From the NCBI GenBank assembly GCA_025934545.1, contig JAICXV010000135.1, positions 1 through 6,552 of the forward strand: 6,552 nt of DNA. Direction: 5' to 3'. Every line of letters begins with the position of its first letter. The first letter of the stretch is position 1. This document shows positions 5,222 through 6,552 of the stretch, piece by piece. The notes under the pieces were generated by a model that ran no database searches, was not told the origin of the DNA, and saw nothing but the letters and a program-made list of their open reading frames with translations. The translations under genes and the position numbers were made by a program. Source of the DNA: Verrucomicrobiia bacterium (lineage in GTDB: Bacteria; Verrucomicrobiota; Verrucomicrobiia; Limisphaerales; Palsa-1400).

Positions 5222-6535
5222 TCAGCGTCCAAACACCTTCTTAAATTTTTCGCGCACGTTCTGGAAATGGAAATCGAGCGAACACAATTTTTCCAGCTCG
5301 CCGGCTTTAAAATGTTTCTTCACTTCTGGATCGCTTAAAAGCTGCGTTTTGAAATCGGCGTTCTTGCCGGCGTGTTTGGCTTGCCAGGTCTGCATCGCGT
5401 TGCGCTGCACTAATTCGTAGGCCGCCTCGCGCGTCAGGCCTTTTTTAATCAACGCGAGCAAGACGGTTTGCGAGTTCCACATGCCCAACGACAACTCCAA
5501 ATTGCGTTTCATGTTTTCCGGATAAACAATCAAACCGTCCGTGAGCTTTTGCAGCGTCACTAACATGTAGTCGAGCAACGTGCACGAATCGGGAAAAATA
5601 ATCCGTTCCACCGAACTGTGGCTGATGTCGCGTTCGTGCCACAACGCGACGTTCTCCAACGCAGCCACCGCATTTCCGCGCAGCACCCGCGCGAGGCCCG
5701 TCAAGCGCTCGCCTGTGATCGGATTACGCTTGTGCGGCATCGCGCTGGAACCCTTCTGCCCTTTCGCAAAAAACTCCTCAGCTTCAAGCACTTCTGTCCG
5801 CTGCAAGTGACGAAATTCGGTGGCCCAACGCTCAATACTGGCGGCAACCAAAGCAGCGACGCCAATGAACTCAGCGTGGATATCGCGTTGCACCACTTGT
5901 GTCGCGACCGATGCCGGACGCAATCCTAATTTCTTGCAGACCGCCGCTTCGATTCGCGGAGAAAGGTGGGCGCTCGTCCCGACGGCGCCGGACAATTTTC
6001 CAACCGCAACGGTTTCTCGAACTTGTTCGAGTCGACGCAGCGCCCGGCTGAACTCGTCGTACATCAATGCAAATTTCAAACCCATCGTCGTCGGCTCGGC
6101 ATGGATGCCGTGACTGCGACCGATCATCGGAACGAATTGCGTTTCACGCGCGCGCCGCTCGATGGTTTTGCGCAGGTCTTTGACATCCTGAATCAAAATG
6201 TCGGCGGATTGGACCATTTGCACGGCAAACGCGGTGTCGAGCACGTCGCTGCTCGTCAACCCGAAATGCAGCCACCGACTGGCGGGCGCGCCGATGTTTT
6301 CGGAAACGTTCGTGGTGAAGGCGATGACGTCGTGATTGAGCGTCCTCTCCAATTCTTTGCAGCGATCGATGTTGAATGCCGCTTTGGCCTTCATCCGCGC
6401 GAAATCTTTTTTGGGCACGATGCCCTCGGCGACGAGGGCTTCGGAGGCAAGCAATTCGATTTGCAACCAGATCTCGAGCTTGCGTTGCTCGGACCAAATT
6501 TAGCGCATGGCCGGACGTGAATAACGTTGAATCAT
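5222..6535 (-). CDS. purB: Adenylosuccinate lyase, with in-frame TAA at codon 12
   Basis: PurB removes fumarate from SAICAR and from adenylosuccinate in purine synthesis, as a cytosolic homotetramer. Numbering from the ATG at 6535-6533, the frame reads MIQRYSRPAMR, then TAA (6502-6500), then IWSEQRKLEIWLQIELLASEA. This matches the usual PurB N-terminus on both sides of the stop. The remainder is complete: HFGLTSSDVLDT (about 90-101), the catalytic-His region RSHGIHAEPTT (140-150), the QRDIHAEF segment, the fumarate-lyase signature GSSAMPHKRNP (262-272), and WHERDISHSSVER. The total is 437 codons, the normal family length. The downstream part could start only at a TTG (6466-6464), which normally encodes an internal Leu. 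The gene is therefore either nonsense-mutated or carries a sequence error. It converges on the toxin gene with only 5 bp between stop codons and no visible terminator. Confidence 0.92.
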
Positions 6536-6552
6536 AACGAAGTCAGGACGGC

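Noticed and set aside
6500..6502. Alternative genetic code reading TAA as sense
   Set aside because: TAA is used as the terminal stop of the porin, the oxidoreductase and the toxin in this same window, so it is a normal stop codon here.
5966..6520. 184-residue plus-strand open frame opposite purB
   Set aside because: It is the antisense shadow of a strongly conserved purB; the plus-strand translation has no recognisable motif.

Overview
This 6.55 kb window reads as a bacterial chromosome segment with moderate GC. The best guess for its source is the Verrucomicrobiota or a related PVC lineage. That rests on three things: an OmpL-like (Bbp2) porin, orphan RelE-type genes, and intergenic fold-back repeats built from 6-8 bp words. 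It is inferred from protein and repeat style, not from a database match.

Layout from left to right. Positions 1-82 hold an imperfect palindromic repeat. On the minus strand follow an orphan RelE/ParE-like toxin gene (93-461) and, upstream of it in the same direction, a small gene (525-872) resembling Imm74 immunity proteins. The divergent region 873-1203 carries two striking hairpins made of tandem GTCTC/GAGAC words. On the plus strand come a NicO/UreH-like nickel-cobalt permease with a histidine-rich loop (1204-1866), a 314 bp leader region with three small consecutive hairpins, and a strongly initiated outer-membrane porin (2181-3512) ending in a clear intrinsic terminator. A heptad-periodic fold-back repeat (about 3606-3686) precedes tRNA-Leu(UAG) (3765-3848), and a stand-alone flavin/NAD(P)H oxidoreductase of the ferredoxin-NADP reductase superfamily follows (3931-4647). 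Next is a two-gene toxin-antitoxin module: the antitoxin is intact (4692-4892), but the toxin (4889-5216) is split by a +1 frameshift. On the minus strand, converging on the toxin, is adenylosuccinate lyase purB (5222-6535). Its reading frame is interrupted by a TAA at codon 12.

The genes do not form one pathway. Housekeeping genes (tRNA-Leu, purB) and envelope or transport genes (porin, Ni/Co permease) are interspersed with small accessory toxin, antitoxin and immunity-type genes and repeats. The two points most worth checking are the lesions (frameshifted toxin, in-frame stop in purB) and the family of short-period fold-back repeats. I did not see a convincing new multi-gene system.
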